Shown here: positions 27,133 through 36,363 of the stretch, one piece after another | How the letters are laid out: every line of letters begins with the position of its first letter | How positions within the stretch are numbered: the stretch's first letter is position 1 | Assembly (NCBI RefSeq): GCF_014698235.1 | Contig: NZ_JACJSP010000010.1 | Coordinates: 62,001 to 126,000, forward strand | Direction: 5' to 3' | DNA from: Limnothrix sp. FACHB-406 | Lineage (GTDB): Bacteria; Cyanobacteriota; Cyanobacteriia; CACIAM-69d | DNA length: 64,000 bases | Program-made: the position numbers and the translations under genes | The notes under the pieces: model-generated | Seen by the model: only the letters and a program-made list of their open reading frames with translations | What the model was told of the DNA's origin: nothing | Databases searched by the model: none

Positions 27133-28089
27133 ATGCCTAAGGTTTCAGTCATCATTCCGGCCTATAACGCGGCGGCCACCTTGCCCGAAACCCTCGCCGC
27201 CTTGCGATCGCAGACTTGGACAGATTGGGAAGCGATCGTGGTGGATGATGGCTCCACGGATCAGACGGGGGAGATTGCCCTGCAAACGGCTGATCCGCGA
27301 ATTCGGGTGTTGCGCCAACCCAACGGGGGTCAGGCGATCGCCCGGAATTGTGGCTTGGTGGCGGCGCGGGGATCCCTGATTGCCTTTTTGGATGCGGATG
27401 ATTGGTGGACGGCAACGGCCTTGGCCGATCGGGTGGCGGCCTTGGAGGAGAACCCGGCCGCTGTGTTGGCCTACAGTTGGACGGACTATGTGGATGATGA
27501 CAACCAACTGCGTCACCCGGGTTTTCGCGATCGCCATCAGGGCCAGGTGTTCACCGCCCTGTTGCTGAATAATTTCATTGAAAATGGCTCCAATCCCCTG
27601 ATTCGTCGATCGGCCCTGGAGCAGGTGGGGGGCTTCCAAACGGAACTCATTCCGGCGGAAGACTGGGACTTGTGGTTGCGCTTGGCTGGGTTGGGTGAAT
27701 TTGTGATGATTCCCGAGGCCCAAGTGCGCTACCGGGTTTCGGATCGATCGTCCTCGGCCAATTTGCGGCGGTTGGAGCGGGCCTGTAATGCGGTGTTAGA
27801 GCGCCATTTGGCCCAGGCGGGGCCAAGGTCTCAGGCTTTGGGGCGATCGGCGCGATCGCGGTTTTACAAAGGATTAGCCTGCAAAGCGCTGACGGCGGGG
27901 CCGCGCGATCGGGGGCGTGGGTGGCGATCGGCTCGGTTGCTGTTGTTGGCCCTGTGGTTTGGGCCGCACCTGTGGCGAGAATGGCGATTTTTGGCAATCC
28001 TCAGCGGCAAGATTGGCCTCACGATTCTGTTGGGGCCAACGCGGTTCGATCGCCTGTGGTCGCGATCGGGTGCGTCCAAATTTGGTTGA
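27133..28089 (+). CDS. Family 2 glycosyltransferase
   Basis: A 318-residue GT-A enzyme. The nucleotide-sugar fold is complete: VSVIIPAYNAAATLPETLAAL, IVVDDGSTDQTGEIA, NGGQAIARNCGLVAARG, and the DxD-type motif AFLDADDWW. The catalytic base lies in LIPAEDWDLWLRLAG. A C-terminal hydrophobic/basic region (about 265-318) may sit on the membrane. It probably adds a sugar to an envelope polysaccharide. It is convergent with the ABC exporter gene, with a clear terminator between. Confidence 0.95.
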   Translation: MPKVSVIIPAYNAAATLPETLAALRSQTWTDWEAIVVDDGSTDQTGEIALQTADPRIRVLRQPNGGQAIARNCGLVAARGSLIAFLDADDWWTATALADRVAALEENPAAVLAYSWTDYVDDDNQLRHPGFRDRHQGQVFTALLLNNFIENGSNPLIRRSALEQVGGFQTELIPAEDWDLWLRLAGLGEFVMIPEAQVRYRVSDRSSSANLRRLERACNAVLERHLAQAGPRSQALGRSARSRFYKGLACKALTAGPRDRGRGWRSARLLLLALWFGPHLWREWRFLAILSGKIGLTILLGPTRFDRLWSRSGASKFG

Positions 28090-28112
28090 TCAACTTCTGA
28101 TCAACTTTTTTT
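28085..28112 (+). terminator. Rho-independent terminator of the glycosyltransferase
   Basis: GTTGATCA (28085-28092), loop ACTTC, TGATCAAC (28098-28105), then TTTTTTT. The stem begins inside the stop codon. Confidence 0.85.
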
Positions 28113-28161
28113 GATCAACACTCGTGATACCCAACCCGTAATACTCAACAACCCTCTGCGC

Positions 28162-30756
28162 CTAAGCAGTTAAGGGCGTGGCGCGGGTTTCAATGGCCGC
28201 CAGTCGATCGAGCAGCGAAATCGACACATCGTAGGCCGCGCGATAGTCATTTTGACGATTGGCCTGTTGGGAAATGGACTGATCGGGCAGTAATTCATCA
28301 ATCAACTCGCTGGCCAAAATCTCCAGCATTTCCGCCAACTGTTTCACCTGCGGATAAACCGCGCGGGAAATGGAGGTTTGCGCCTCATCGCGATCGCCCT
28401 TTTTGCCCGATCGGGGTTTGAACTCCAGCCCCCCGGTGGCATCCTCCAACAACTCCAGCGTGGCCAGCAATTGCATGGTGGCTCGGTAGGCCTCCTTCAA
28501 GGATTCATATTCCTCCTGGGGCGACTCCACCAACCCATCCGCCAACAGCGCCAACGTGCCAATCACCGCATTCAACCGCAACCGTCCTTCGTAGGACAAC
28601 CGCTCCACCAACACCACCGATCGCATCCGAATTTGTTCAATCAGTGGATGCCGCTCATCTTCCCAATGGGATTGCTGGACTTGTTCGATCGCCTCCGCCA
28701 CCCGATCGCTGACCGTCGATCGCCACACATCTTCCGCCACATAGCGCTGAAACGCAGCCCCTTCTTGGGTGGCCGCATAGAGCGACGGCAACCGGTTCAG
28801 GGCCCAAGCCATCACACTGCCCGGATCGAAGGCAATCTTCACCCCCTCCGCTTCCAGTGCCCCCAACTGGGAAATGGTTTCCTCCATCACCAGTTTTTCC
28901 ATGGCGTTGTCGCAGCGCACGGGGGTTTTCGTGGCGCTTTCGGAAAACTGCACCGCGTAAAGGCGAGCATAGTAACCTCGCTTGCTCAGCAACTCCGCAT
29001 GGGTTCCCACTTCCACCACCTGCCCCTTATCGAGCACGGCGATTTGGTCGGCATTTTGCACCGTGGACAGGCGGTGAGCAATCACGATCGTGGTGCGATC
29101 GCGGCTTAACTCGTTAATGGCCTGTTGCACCTGGCGCTCCGAGACCGTATCCAGGGCGCTGGTGGCCTCATCCAAAATCAAAATATCGGGGTTGCGCAAC
29201 AGGGCCCGGGCGATCGCAATTCGCTGCTGTTGACCCCCAGACAGGCGCACCCCCCGATCGCCCAGCATGGTTTCAAACTGCTCCGGCAAATCCATGATGA
29301 AGTCATAGGCATTGGCTCGCCTGGCCGCTTCCATCACCGCCTTGTCTGTTAACTCCTCGCAGCCATAGGCAATATTGGCCCGCACCGTGTCGTTAAACAA
29401 AAAGGTGTCTTGGCTGACGATGCCCATGGACTGGTGCAAACTGCGGAGGGAAAACGTGCGCAAATCCTGGCCATCAATCGTGATCCGGCCGCCCGTGGGG
29501 TCATAAAACCGAATCATCAAATCCGCCAGGGTGGACTTGCCGGCCCCTGAGGAGCCAACCAGGGCCAGGGTTGTCCCCCGAGGAATGCGCAAACTGACCC
29601 GATCGAGCACCCGGCTTTTGTCGCGGCTGGGGTAAGCAAAGGACACATTTTCAAACCGAATTTCTTGCCGCAGACCGGGAAAGGGCACTGCTCCATCGGG
29701 CACAAAATGTTTGCCTTGGCGGCTTAAAAAACGCACCATGGCATCCACCGCCGCCGAGCAAAGGGCTAAGTTATTGAGCGCCTTCCCGAGGGTGGTGACA
29801 AAGGCAAAAACCCGCGAAATTAAGAATAGGTAAGTTAATAGAATGGCCGCATAGGCTTCGAGGGATCCGGGAAATACAAATCGCCCAATCCAGACGATCG
29901 AGAGCAACGAAGCCACCACCAAAAATTCATTGACCGAAGCCACAAAAGAGCTGAAGGTTTGGGAATGTAAATCCACCCGTTGCCGCTTCAGCAATGTGCC
30001 CGTTAAGCGGTTATATTCCAAATCCTCGCTGCTGGTGGCCTTGATTAACCGAATCCCCCCGATCGCCTCCAAAAGCTGACTGGTATAAAGCCGACTGAGC
30101 TGCACCCCCCGTTTGCCATATTCCTTAAGTTTTTTGGCAAATCGTTGGTTACTAAGCACCACCAATAGGGCAAAAATACTGGAAATGATCGTGAGTTGCC
30201 AGGAAATGGCCACCAATAAACCAATGAAGGTGAGCAAGGTGACCATGGTGGCCACAATTTGCACCACGGTGTTGATTGTGCCCACGGCTCCGCTCATTTC
30301 CGAGCCAAGGCGTTGAATTAAATCGCCAGCTTTGGTGCGGCTATAAAAATCCAAACCCACCCCGAGGAGCATCCGAATTCCTTGAAATGTGCCGTCATTG
30401 ACCAGGGCCCGGGACAAGTGCCCCCCAACGGCGGTGCTCAAAAAAGCCAGGATGTTTTTAATCAAAATGGCTCCCACGATGGTGGCCACCATGGCAGCAC
30501 CCCGCTGCTCTTCGGGCAAGGCATCAAAGGTGGAAAGGAGGTTGCGCACCAGTTCTGGGGCATCGGCTCCGAGGTCAATTTTGCGACCCAAAAAAGCCAG
30601 GATGCCCGGAACCAGGAGGGCAATGCTGACACCGTTAAAGATGCCGCTCCAGAAACTCAGAATCACCGTCCCAAGAATCCAAAGCCAATTGCGAAGGGCA
30701 ATGGCAAACAGTAAACGGTTGCTGGGCGAAAGTTTCATGCCAAGGGGGCCAATCAA
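28162..30756 (-). CDS. MsbA-like ABC exporter fused to a ComFB domain
   Basis: An 864-residue protein (start 30756, or 30738 for MKLSPSNRL). Residues 1-340 are a six-helix exporter domain. Residues 366-605 are the ATPase: Walker A GSSGAGKST (401-409), signature LSGGQQQR (505), Walker B ILILDEATSALD (525), H-loop IAHRLST. This half resembles lipid flippase MsbA and cyanobacterial heterocyst/exopolysaccharide exporters. Residues 615-695 match ComFB: CDNAMEKLVMEETISQLGAL and the hallmark AWALNRLPSLYAAT. ComFB proteins (CdgR in Synechocystis) are reported receptors of cyclic dinucleotides. Residues 700-864 are an extra helical tail with no recognised domain. The combination suggests transport controlled by a second messenger; that is inference. 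Confidence 0.9.
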   Translation of the reverse strand: MIGPLGMKLSPSNRLLFAIALRNWLWILGTVILSFWSGIFNGVSIALLVPGILAFLGRKIDLGADAPELVRNLLSTFDALPEEQRGAAMVATIVGAILIKNILAFLSTAVGGHLSRALVNDGTFQGIRMLLGVGLDFYSRTKAGDLIQRLGSEMSGAVGTINTVVQIVATMVTLLTFIGLLVAISWQLTIISSIFALLVVLSNQRFAKKLKEYGKRGVQLSRLYTSQLLEAIGGIRLIKATSSEDLEYNRLTGTLLKRQRVDLHSQTFSSFVASVNEFLVVASLLSIVWIGRFVFPGSLEAYAAILLTYLFLISRVFAFVTTLGKALNNLALCSAAVDAMVRFLSRQGKHFVPDGAVPFPGLRQEIRFENVSFAYPSRDKSRVLDRVSLRIPRGTTLALVGSSGAGKSTLADLMIRFYDPTGGRITIDGQDLRTFSLRSLHQSMGIVSQDTFLFNDTVRANIAYGCEELTDKAVMEAARRANAYDFIMDLPEQFETMLGDRGVRLSGGQQQRIAIARALLRNPDILILDEATSALDTVSERQVQQAINELSRDRTTIVIAHRLSTVQNADQIAVLDKGQVVEVGTHAELLSKRGYYARLYAVQFSESATKTPVRCDNAMEKLVMEETISQLGALEAEGVKIAFDPGSVMAWALNRLPSLYAATQEGAAFQRYVAEDVWRSTVSDRVAEAIEQVQQSHWEDERHPLIEQIRMRSVVLVERLSYEGRLRLNAVIGTLALLADGLVESPQEEYESLKEAYRATMQLLATLELLEDATGGLEFKPRSGKKGDRDEAQTSISRAVYPQVKQLAEMLEILASELIDELLPDQSISQQANRQNDYRAAYDVSISLLDRLAAIETRATPLTA

Positions 30757-31166
30757 CAGCGATTGAACAGAAATTGAACAGGAATTGAACAGGGGCTAGA
30801 CAGTGATCAAACGGTGATTACTTTGCTGCGGCTTCCTGGCGGTTTCCTCGGGGTGCTCTGTTGAAATCGTGACAGAAAATGCAGAATTCGGGAGGCCCCA
30901 TTGAAGGCCAGCGTTTCTGCATGGACTGCTTGGGGCAGCGGAACAGGAAAGCGGGGCGATCGAGTCCTGCGATCAAAGTATCGCGAAATGTTCAGGGGCT
31001 ATGGCTAACGCGCCAATCGGTTTTCGCCAATTTTTACCAATTTTCGCCAATATTTTCTATCGAACGGCAATTGAATGGCGATTGGCGGGCGATCGCCCTT
31101 GGAAATCCCGAAGCGGCGCGCCCTGTCCTGAAGAGGAGATTACGCTCGTGCTTCTGGACGCTGGCC

Positions 31167-32975
31167 ATGCCCACTTTGCTGCCTATCCTGTCAAGTTTTG
31201 CCGGTTCCGGTTCGTCCTTGCTGGAAGTGCCGGGGGTTGCTCGGTCTGCCCGTCGATCGAGCCAGAGTTTGACCGATCGCCCTCGGGCCAGCCGTTCGAT
31301 CGCCCGTTCCGCCGCGGCCGGCAGTTGGAACCAAGAGCTATATCAACGGTTGCGGCTGTCCTTGGGGTTGGGGTTGCGGCGGCAGGTGTTTTTAGTGGTT
31401 TGTGATGATTTGCCCCTGCGCGATCGACTGGCGGGACGGTTGGCCCAGGAGTTGCCCGCGCCGCAGTTAACCACTTTGCGCCTGGAACCCCATCAACCCA
31501 CCCTGGCGGGGGCGATCGAGTCCCTTTCCGAAACCACGGTGCAACTGTTGGGGGTGGAACAACTGACCCGGCAAGCGGCCCGGCTGCAACGGCAATTTTT
31601 AGCGGAATTGGAAGCCTTGGCCAGCAATTGGGCCCATGGGAATTTGAGTCTGTTGTTGTGGGTTCCCCGACCTTGGCTATACACGATTCGGGAATCGGCT
31701 CCGCAGTTTTGGGCCTGTTGCACGGGCACGTTTGAGTTTGAAGGCCAGCCAGCGGTGTTGCTGAATCCCTTGTCGGGAGCCGATCGGGCAGCATCCTGGG
31801 TTGGGCGCGATCGGGGACGGCCGACCCTGACGGTGTTGCCCCGACCCAACGAAGGAGCCAAGCCGATTGTGCCGCCCTGTCCGCCCGCGCCGACGATTTG
31901 GGAGCGGTGGGTGATGGAAGCCACGGCGGCCCGCGCCAAGGCTGCGGTCAAGGGAGTGGCGGCGGAGGTGGCCCGGGCCAGCTTGGAAACGGCGGCCCAG
32001 TGCTATCAACGGGCGATCGACTGGGTGAAAACTCACGGAGAGCCGGCCGCCCTCCGATCGCTTTACTACGATCTGGGCGGAGTTTATGGCGATTGGGTGC
32101 GCTGGGGCGATCCGGCCTGGGCTTGGGAGCGGGCGGTGCTGGCCTACCGAGCGGCGATCGGGGATGGCTCCGGTGGCGATCGGGCTTGGCGAGTGGCGGC
32201 CCGCAATAATTTGGGCACGGCCCTTTGGAGTTGGGCCCGCTATGGCGACTCGGTGACCCGGTTGCAAGGGGCGATCGACAGTTACCGAGCAGCTTTGGCG
32301 GACTATGCAGAACAGCCAGGGGCCGAACCGGCCGCCGGGCGATCGCATCCCGGTGATGAGCGCCTGCCACCCGACTTGCTCTATGGCACGGTGCAGGCGA
32401 ATTTGGGAACCGCCTACCTAAACCTGGCCCAAGTGGATACCCAAGAACAATGGCTGCTGCTGGCCGCCAGCGCCTTTGAAGCGGCCTTGCCCTATCGCAG
32501 CCCGGCTGATCGCCCTGCTGCCTATGCGGCCACCCAAAACAACCTGGGCACAACCTATTGGCAACTGGGGCGGCAACTGCAACCGCTGGATCCCCAACGG
32601 CGGCGAGACTGCTGGCAACGGGCCGCCCAGGCCTATGCCCAAGCCCTGACCATTGACCCCACCATTCCCGTTGGGTTCGATCGCGCCGCCGCCGCCAGCC
32701 AGTTGGCCTGGATTTACTTACAGTTGGGCATCGATTCCTACTTGCCCCTGACGGTGAGCGATCGGGCAGTCCAGCTCGATCGGGCCCTCGCGACCTACGT
32801 GCAAATTCTGACCGTCCATGGGGATCAGCCTCCCCTGCGCGATCGGGCCCTCAGCGGGGCGATTGCCACCATTCGCGCCATCTATCAACATCTGGGCCTT
32901 GAGGGCCAAAGCCGCGCCCTCTCCAGCATTCCCGGCCAATGGCTGCCGGCCGTGATCGATCGCCTCACCCACTAA
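31167..32975 (+). CDS. TPR protein with N-terminal P-loop-like region
   Basis: About 602 residues from ATG 31167; the frame is open back to 30879 but the added part is not conserved-looking. Residues about 50-220 form an alpha/beta domain (LGLRRQVFLVVCDDLPLRDRLAGRL, LLGVEQLTRQAARLQRQFL, LSLLLWVPRPWLYTIRESAPQFW). It lacks a clear Walker A and resembles an NTPase-like region seen in several cyanobacterial TPR proteins. From about 280 the sequence is TPR-type helices (AQCYQRAIDWVKTH, LYYDLGGVYGDW, AARNNLGTALWSWARYGD, TVQANLGTAYLNLAQ, TQNNLGTTYWQLG). TPRs mediate protein contacts; the partner is unknown. Confidence 0.83.
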   Translation: MPTLLPILSSFAGSGSSLLEVPGVARSARRSSQSLTDRPRASRSIARSAAAGSWNQELYQRLRLSLGLGLRRQVFLVVCDDLPLRDRLAGRLAQELPAPQLTTLRLEPHQPTLAGAIESLSETTVQLLGVEQLTRQAARLQRQFLAELEALASNWAHGNLSLLLWVPRPWLYTIRESAPQFWACCTGTFEFEGQPAVLLNPLSGADRAASWVGRDRGRPTLTVLPRPNEGAKPIVPPCPPAPTIWERWVMEATAARAKAAVKGVAAEVARASLETAAQCYQRAIDWVKTHGEPAALRSLYYDLGGVYGDWVRWGDPAWAWERAVLAYRAAIGDGSGGDRAWRVAARNNLGTALWSWARYGDSVTRLQGAIDSYRAALADYAEQPGAEPAAGRSHPGDERLPPDLLYGTVQANLGTAYLNLAQVDTQEQWLLLAASAFEAALPYRSPADRPAAYAATQNNLGTTYWQLGRQLQPLDPQRRRDCWQRAAQAYAQALTIDPTIPVGFDRAAAASQLAWIYLQLGIDSYLPLTVSDRAVQLDRALATYVQILTVHGDQPPLRDRALSGAIATIRAIYQHLGLEGQSRALSSIPGQWLPAVIDRLTH

Positions 32976-33028
32976 TCCTTCGCCCTTCTGCCCCGAGCAC
33001 CCACTCACCAGAGCACCCACCCACCACA

Positions 33029-33048
33029 CAAGGGGTTTAAACCCCTTG
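33029..33048. repeat. Perfect AAGGGG/CCCCTT palindrome
   Basis: CAAGGGGTTTAAACCCCTTG is a perfect 20-bp dyad, 54 nt after the TPR gene. It is the best-preserved of four related copies in the window and may end the TPR transcript. Confidence 0.75.
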
Positions 33049-33126
33049 CCCCCGAGGATCCTGTGGCCCCTGGGACTCTTGCAGCGGATGCTTGGTGAAT
33101 GCTTAGTCGATCGCCCTGGCCAGCCC

Positions 33127-33172
33127 AAAAAAATGCGCCAAACCCGGGGGATGCTGTCCCGGAGTTTGGCGC
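33127..33172 (-). terminator. Rho-independent terminator on the psaK strand
   Basis: On the minus strand GCGCCAAAC-TCCGGG pairs with CCCGGG-TTTGGCGC and is followed by A-TTTTTTT. It lies 277 nt beyond the psaK stop, so the psaK mRNA would carry a long 3' region. Confidence 0.8.
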
Positions 33173-33448
33173 GTCAACCATTCGTTATCAATCAGTTCTG
33201 AAGAAGCTTTGGATTAGAGGAGTCGCTTTGGAATTCAAAACGCAACCCTACCCGATCGGCACACAAACGATTGCTAGACGATGGCGGTGCGAGGAGTGGA
33301 AACTATTTTTGGCACACCAACTTTTAGCACATTGCGGCCCGAGTCTTGCGAAATTGCAGGTCTCCTTTGGACACGCGCCCTGCCAAAACCTGGGTGAGTT
33401 CGATGCACCCTGAATGACCAGGTAGTTTCAAGATCGGGCGATCGCCCC
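33173..33448 (-). other. Long 3' region of psaK
   Basis: This 276-bp stretch between the psaK stop and its probable terminator holds no supported gene. A 35-codon TTG-initiated frame (33324-33431, minus) exists without a ribosome-binding site. It could be an untranslated tail or host a processed small RNA. Confidence 0.35.
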
Positions 33449-33715
33449 TTACAGCGCACCCAGGTAGGACAAGCCCAGGATCGTCCCCAACCCGAGAATG
33501 TGGCCAAAGCTCGTGGTGGCCAGCAGGGCCGGGAAACCCATCCCCCCAAACAAAGCGGGCGAGGGCAGGGCCGGAGCCGCACTGGGATACTTAATCGAGT
33601 ATTTGCCGATGGCGATCGCCAGCACATTGCAAGCAATCATCACCGCACCCACCTTCGGACTCCATTCGAGAGTTGTGGGGACAGCCGCCAGCAAGGACAA
33701 GGAAACGTTCAGCAT
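33449..33715 (-). CDS. psaK: Photosystem I subunit X
   Basis: An 88-residue protein starting at ATG 33715; the longer frame from 33913 is not conserved-looking. It has two membrane helices joined by a cytoplasmic loop: VGAVMIACNVLAIAIGKYSI and FPALLATTSFGHILGLGTILGL. The loop YPSAAPALPSPALFGGMGFPALLA in two parts is typical of PsaK. PsaK sits at the edge of the photosystem I core, binds chlorophyll and carotenoid and helps energy transfer from antennae. It is a single gene with a hairpin in its leader. Confidence 0.95.
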   Translation of the reverse strand: MLNVSLSLLAAVPTTLEWSPKVGAVMIACNVLAIAIGKYSIKYPSAAPALPSPALFGGMGFPALLATTSFGHILGLGTILGLSYLGAL

Positions 33716-33845
33716 AGATTCTGAAGGGGTGAAACGCCCGAAACACAGCAAATTTGAGGCTATCTTGAACCGAAACCTTGGGGAACGGTGGAGTTTGTTT
33801 GCAAGATTTAACGTTTCTTTGAAGAGTTCCAGCAATTTCTTAAGC

Positions 33846-33862
33846 GGGCCCCTCAGGGGCCC
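33846..33862 (-). promoter_or_regulatory. GC-rich perfect hairpin in the psaK upstream region
   Basis: GGGCCCCT (33846-33853) and AGGGGCCC (33855-33862) are perfect inverted copies, about 130 nt before the psaK start. It may stabilise the leader or end a transcript from upstream. Confidence 0.45.
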
Positions 33863-34091
33863 TACGGAATATTGCGAATCTTCCGATCCCCTATTCTGAT
33901 CCTCCAGACCCAACCGATCGCCCGAGATCGCCTAAGATTGCCCGATCGCCCGCCCCCAGACTCGCCCCAGCCGCACCCCAGACCAGTTTGGCCCTCGGAT
34001 GCCCACGAAGGACAACCCCGCGTGGCACAATAGCCCCCGGATTCCCCATTCGCTTCAGTTCCCCATCAACCGGCTCAAGGCGCGATCGACC

Positions 34092-35750
34092 ATGCAAGTC
34101 GTTAACCAATGGTTCACCCTCGGGCGCAATACCCTGCGCGATCGCCCCAATCTGCGCCATGTTTGCATCGTGGCCGCCCTGTTCGGCGCAGTGACCCTGA
34201 TCCTGGGTTTGCACCGCTACTTCACCCTCTACGCCTCCTACGATCAGGGCATCTTTAACCAAGTTTTTTGGAATAACCTGCACGGGCGCTGGTTCGAGAG
34301 TTCTCTCTCTTCCTCCCTCTCCAGTGCCGTCAAACAAGATGGGCAAGCCGCCGAAGTGTTCTATCGCCGTTTGGGGCAACACTTCACCCCCGCCTTGCTC
34401 CTGTGGCTGCCGATTTATGCCCTCCATTCCCAAGCAGTCACCCTGGTGTTTTTGCAAGTGGGGCTAATTACCGCCGCTGGCTTTGTGCTGTATGCCCTGG
34501 CCCGGCAACACCTCAGTGGCCCCGTTTCCGCTTGGATTGTCACGGGCTACTATGCGGCCAACGCCGTCATTGGCCCCACCTTTTCCAACTTTCACGATCT
34601 GTGCCAAATTCCGCTCTTTTTCTTCACCATTTTGTTGGCCATGGAAAAGCGGATTTGGTGGCTGTTTTGGCTGGTGGCAGGCCTCAGCCTATTGGTGCGT
34701 GAAGATCAAGGGATTGGGTTATTTGGCATTGGGGCTTACATGGTCTTGAGTCGCCGGTTTCCATCCCAAGGATTGGGGCTTTGTACCCTGTCGTTTCTGT
34801 ATGTGGTGACCTGTACTAATGTCTTCATGCCCTTCTTTTCGCCAGATATTTCCAAGCGATTCATGATCGAGCGCTTTGGGCAATATGTGGGAGAAGAGGA
34901 GGCTTCCTCGATCGACATTTTGAAAGCCATGTTGACCCAGCCTTGGCTGTTGGTTTGGGAACTGGTGAATCCGCCCTTTGAAACATTGAAATATTTGGCG
35001 GGTCATTGGTTGCCTTTGGCTTTTGTGCCGGCCTTGTCTCCCGCCAGTTGGATTATTTCTGGGTTCGGGTTGCTGAAAATTTTCTTGCAGCAAGGGGAAT
35101 CGGCCCTGTCCATTAATATTCGCTACGCGATCACGATCGTGCCGGGGATGTTCTATGGGGCGATTTTGTGGTGGAAGTCCCATGGCGATCGATTCAAACA
35201 ACCGAAATTTCGGCGGTTTTGGGCCGCTTGCATTGCCCTCTCGCTGCTGTTTTCCTTCACCTCCAATCCCCATCGAGCTTTATATTTTCTGATTCCCGAT
35301 TCGGTGCAGCCTTGGGTTTATGTGTCGCTGCCGGAACAGTGGAGCCATGTGGGCCATGTGCGCAAGGTTTTGGCCCAAATTCCTGAAGATGCGAGCATTG
35401 CGGCCACGACCTATTTGGTTCCGCCCCTTTCCAGCCGCCGAGCGATTATTCGCCTCCCTTGGACGGAAATTCGCCGTGATGATCAACAGATTTATTTCGC
35501 TGATTATTTGGTGGCGGATACTTGGCATTTAGCCCGCTATCAGGTGGCCTTCAGCAAGGAACGGGGGGAATTGCGGGAGTTTGTTCCCTTAGTCGATCGC
35601 ACGTTGGCCCAAGGTCAATATGGAGTGCAAATGGTGGAAGATGGGGTAGTTTTGCTGAAGCTCAATACCCCTTCGGATCCGGCGGCTTTGGCTGCTTGGA
35701 ATCAACGGCGATCGGAGCTATTGCCGCTGATTCAACCTACCCAATCCTAG
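34092..35750 (+). CDS. DUF2079 membrane protein
   Basis: A 552-residue polytopic protein starting at ATG 34092. It matches my memory of DUF2079: the N-terminal helix (HVCIVAALFGAVTLILGLH) followed by YDQGIFNQVFWNNLHGRWFESS, then GQHFTPALLLWLPIYAL, FSNFHDLCQIPLFFF, LVREDQGIGLFGIGAYM. About nine to eleven helices are visible; the C-terminal 130 residues are soluble and include ASIAATTYLVPPLSSR. DUF2079 proteins resemble GT-C glycosyltransferases (acidic pair in the first loop, here YDQGIFNQ), so an envelope sugar transfer role is possible but unproven. Confidence 0.9.
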   Translation: MQVVNQWFTLGRNTLRDRPNLRHVCIVAALFGAVTLILGLHRYFTLYASYDQGIFNQVFWNNLHGRWFESSLSSSLSSAVKQDGQAAEVFYRRLGQHFTPALLLWLPIYALHSQAVTLVFLQVGLITAAGFVLYALARQHLSGPVSAWIVTGYYAANAVIGPTFSNFHDLCQIPLFFFTILLAMEKRIWWLFWLVAGLSLLVREDQGIGLFGIGAYMVLSRRFPSQGLGLCTLSFLYVVTCTNVFMPFFSPDISKRFMIERFGQYVGEEEASSIDILKAMLTQPWLLVWELVNPPFETLKYLAGHWLPLAFVPALSPASWIISGFGLLKIFLQQGESALSINIRYAITIVPGMFYGAILWWKSHGDRFKQPKFRRFWAACIALSLLFSFTSNPHRALYFLIPDSVQPWVYVSLPEQWSHVGHVRKVLAQIPEDASIAATTYLVPPLSSRRAIIRLPWTEIRRDDQQIYFADYLVADTWHLARYQVAFSKERGELREFVPLVDRTLAQGQYGVQMVEDGVVLLKLNTPSDPAALAAWNQRRSELLPLIQPTQS

Positions 35751-35854
35751 AGGTGGATTAAGCAGGATTAAGCAGGATTAAGCAAATCAATTTGGGCTGT
35801 TCAGACATGCTCAACAGTGGCTGAATTGGGGATGCAAATACAGGAGGAAAAACG

Positions 35855-36337
35855 ATGGCAATTCGGATTGGCAATGGCTATGACATTCATCGCCTGGGGC
35901 CCGATCGGGACTTGATCTTGGGCGGCATCAAAATCGATCACGAGTTGGGATTAGAAGGCCACAGCGATGCGGATGTGCTGACCCACGCAATTATGGATGC
36001 GATGTTGGGGGCCCTCAGCTTGGGCGATATTGGTCACTACTTTCCGCCCACGGATCCCCAATGGAAAGGGGCAGACAGCCTGAAGCTTTTGGCGCAGGTG
36101 AACCAGCTTTTGCGCGATCGGGGTTGGCAGGTCAGCAACATTGACTCGGTGGTGGTGGCGGAACGGCCCAAACTGAAACCCCACATCAACGCCATCCGAT
36201 CGCGCCTTGCGGAAGTTTTGGGCATTGAACCCGATCGCGTTGGTGTGAAGGCCACCACCAACGAAAAATTGGGCCCCACGGGACGCGAGGAGGGCATCTG
36301 TGCCTATGCCGTGGCGCTCTTGGAAACCGTTGCCTAG
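35855..36337 (+). CDS. ispF: 2-C-methyl-D-erythritol 2,4-cyclodiphosphate synthase
   Basis: A 160-residue enzyme with a strong ribosome-binding site AGGAGG 8 nt before ATG 35855. Metal ligands are in GYDIHRL (D8, H10) and the later His in [39 protein letters not shown] and [15 protein letters not shown] are also conserved. It cyclises CDP-methylerythritol phosphate in the MEP pathway. Its pathway partner ispG is in the same window but unlinked. A three-unit GGATTAAGCA tandem lies 60 bp upstream. Confidence 0.98.
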   Translation: MAIRIGNGYDIHRLGPDRDLILGGIKIDHELGLEGHSDADVLTHAIMDAMLGALSLGDIGHYFPPTDPQWKGADSLKLLAQVNQLLRDRGWQVSNIDSVVVAERPKLKPHINAIRSRLAEVLGIEPDRVGVKATTNEKLGPTGREEGICAYAVALLETVA

Positions 36338-36363
36338 GGGATGTTTGAGGCCGGTGGCGACAA

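Noticed and set aside
33324-33431. 35-codon TTG-initiated frame downstream of psaK
   Set aside because: No ribosome-binding site and an uncommon start codon; could be part of an untranslated tail.
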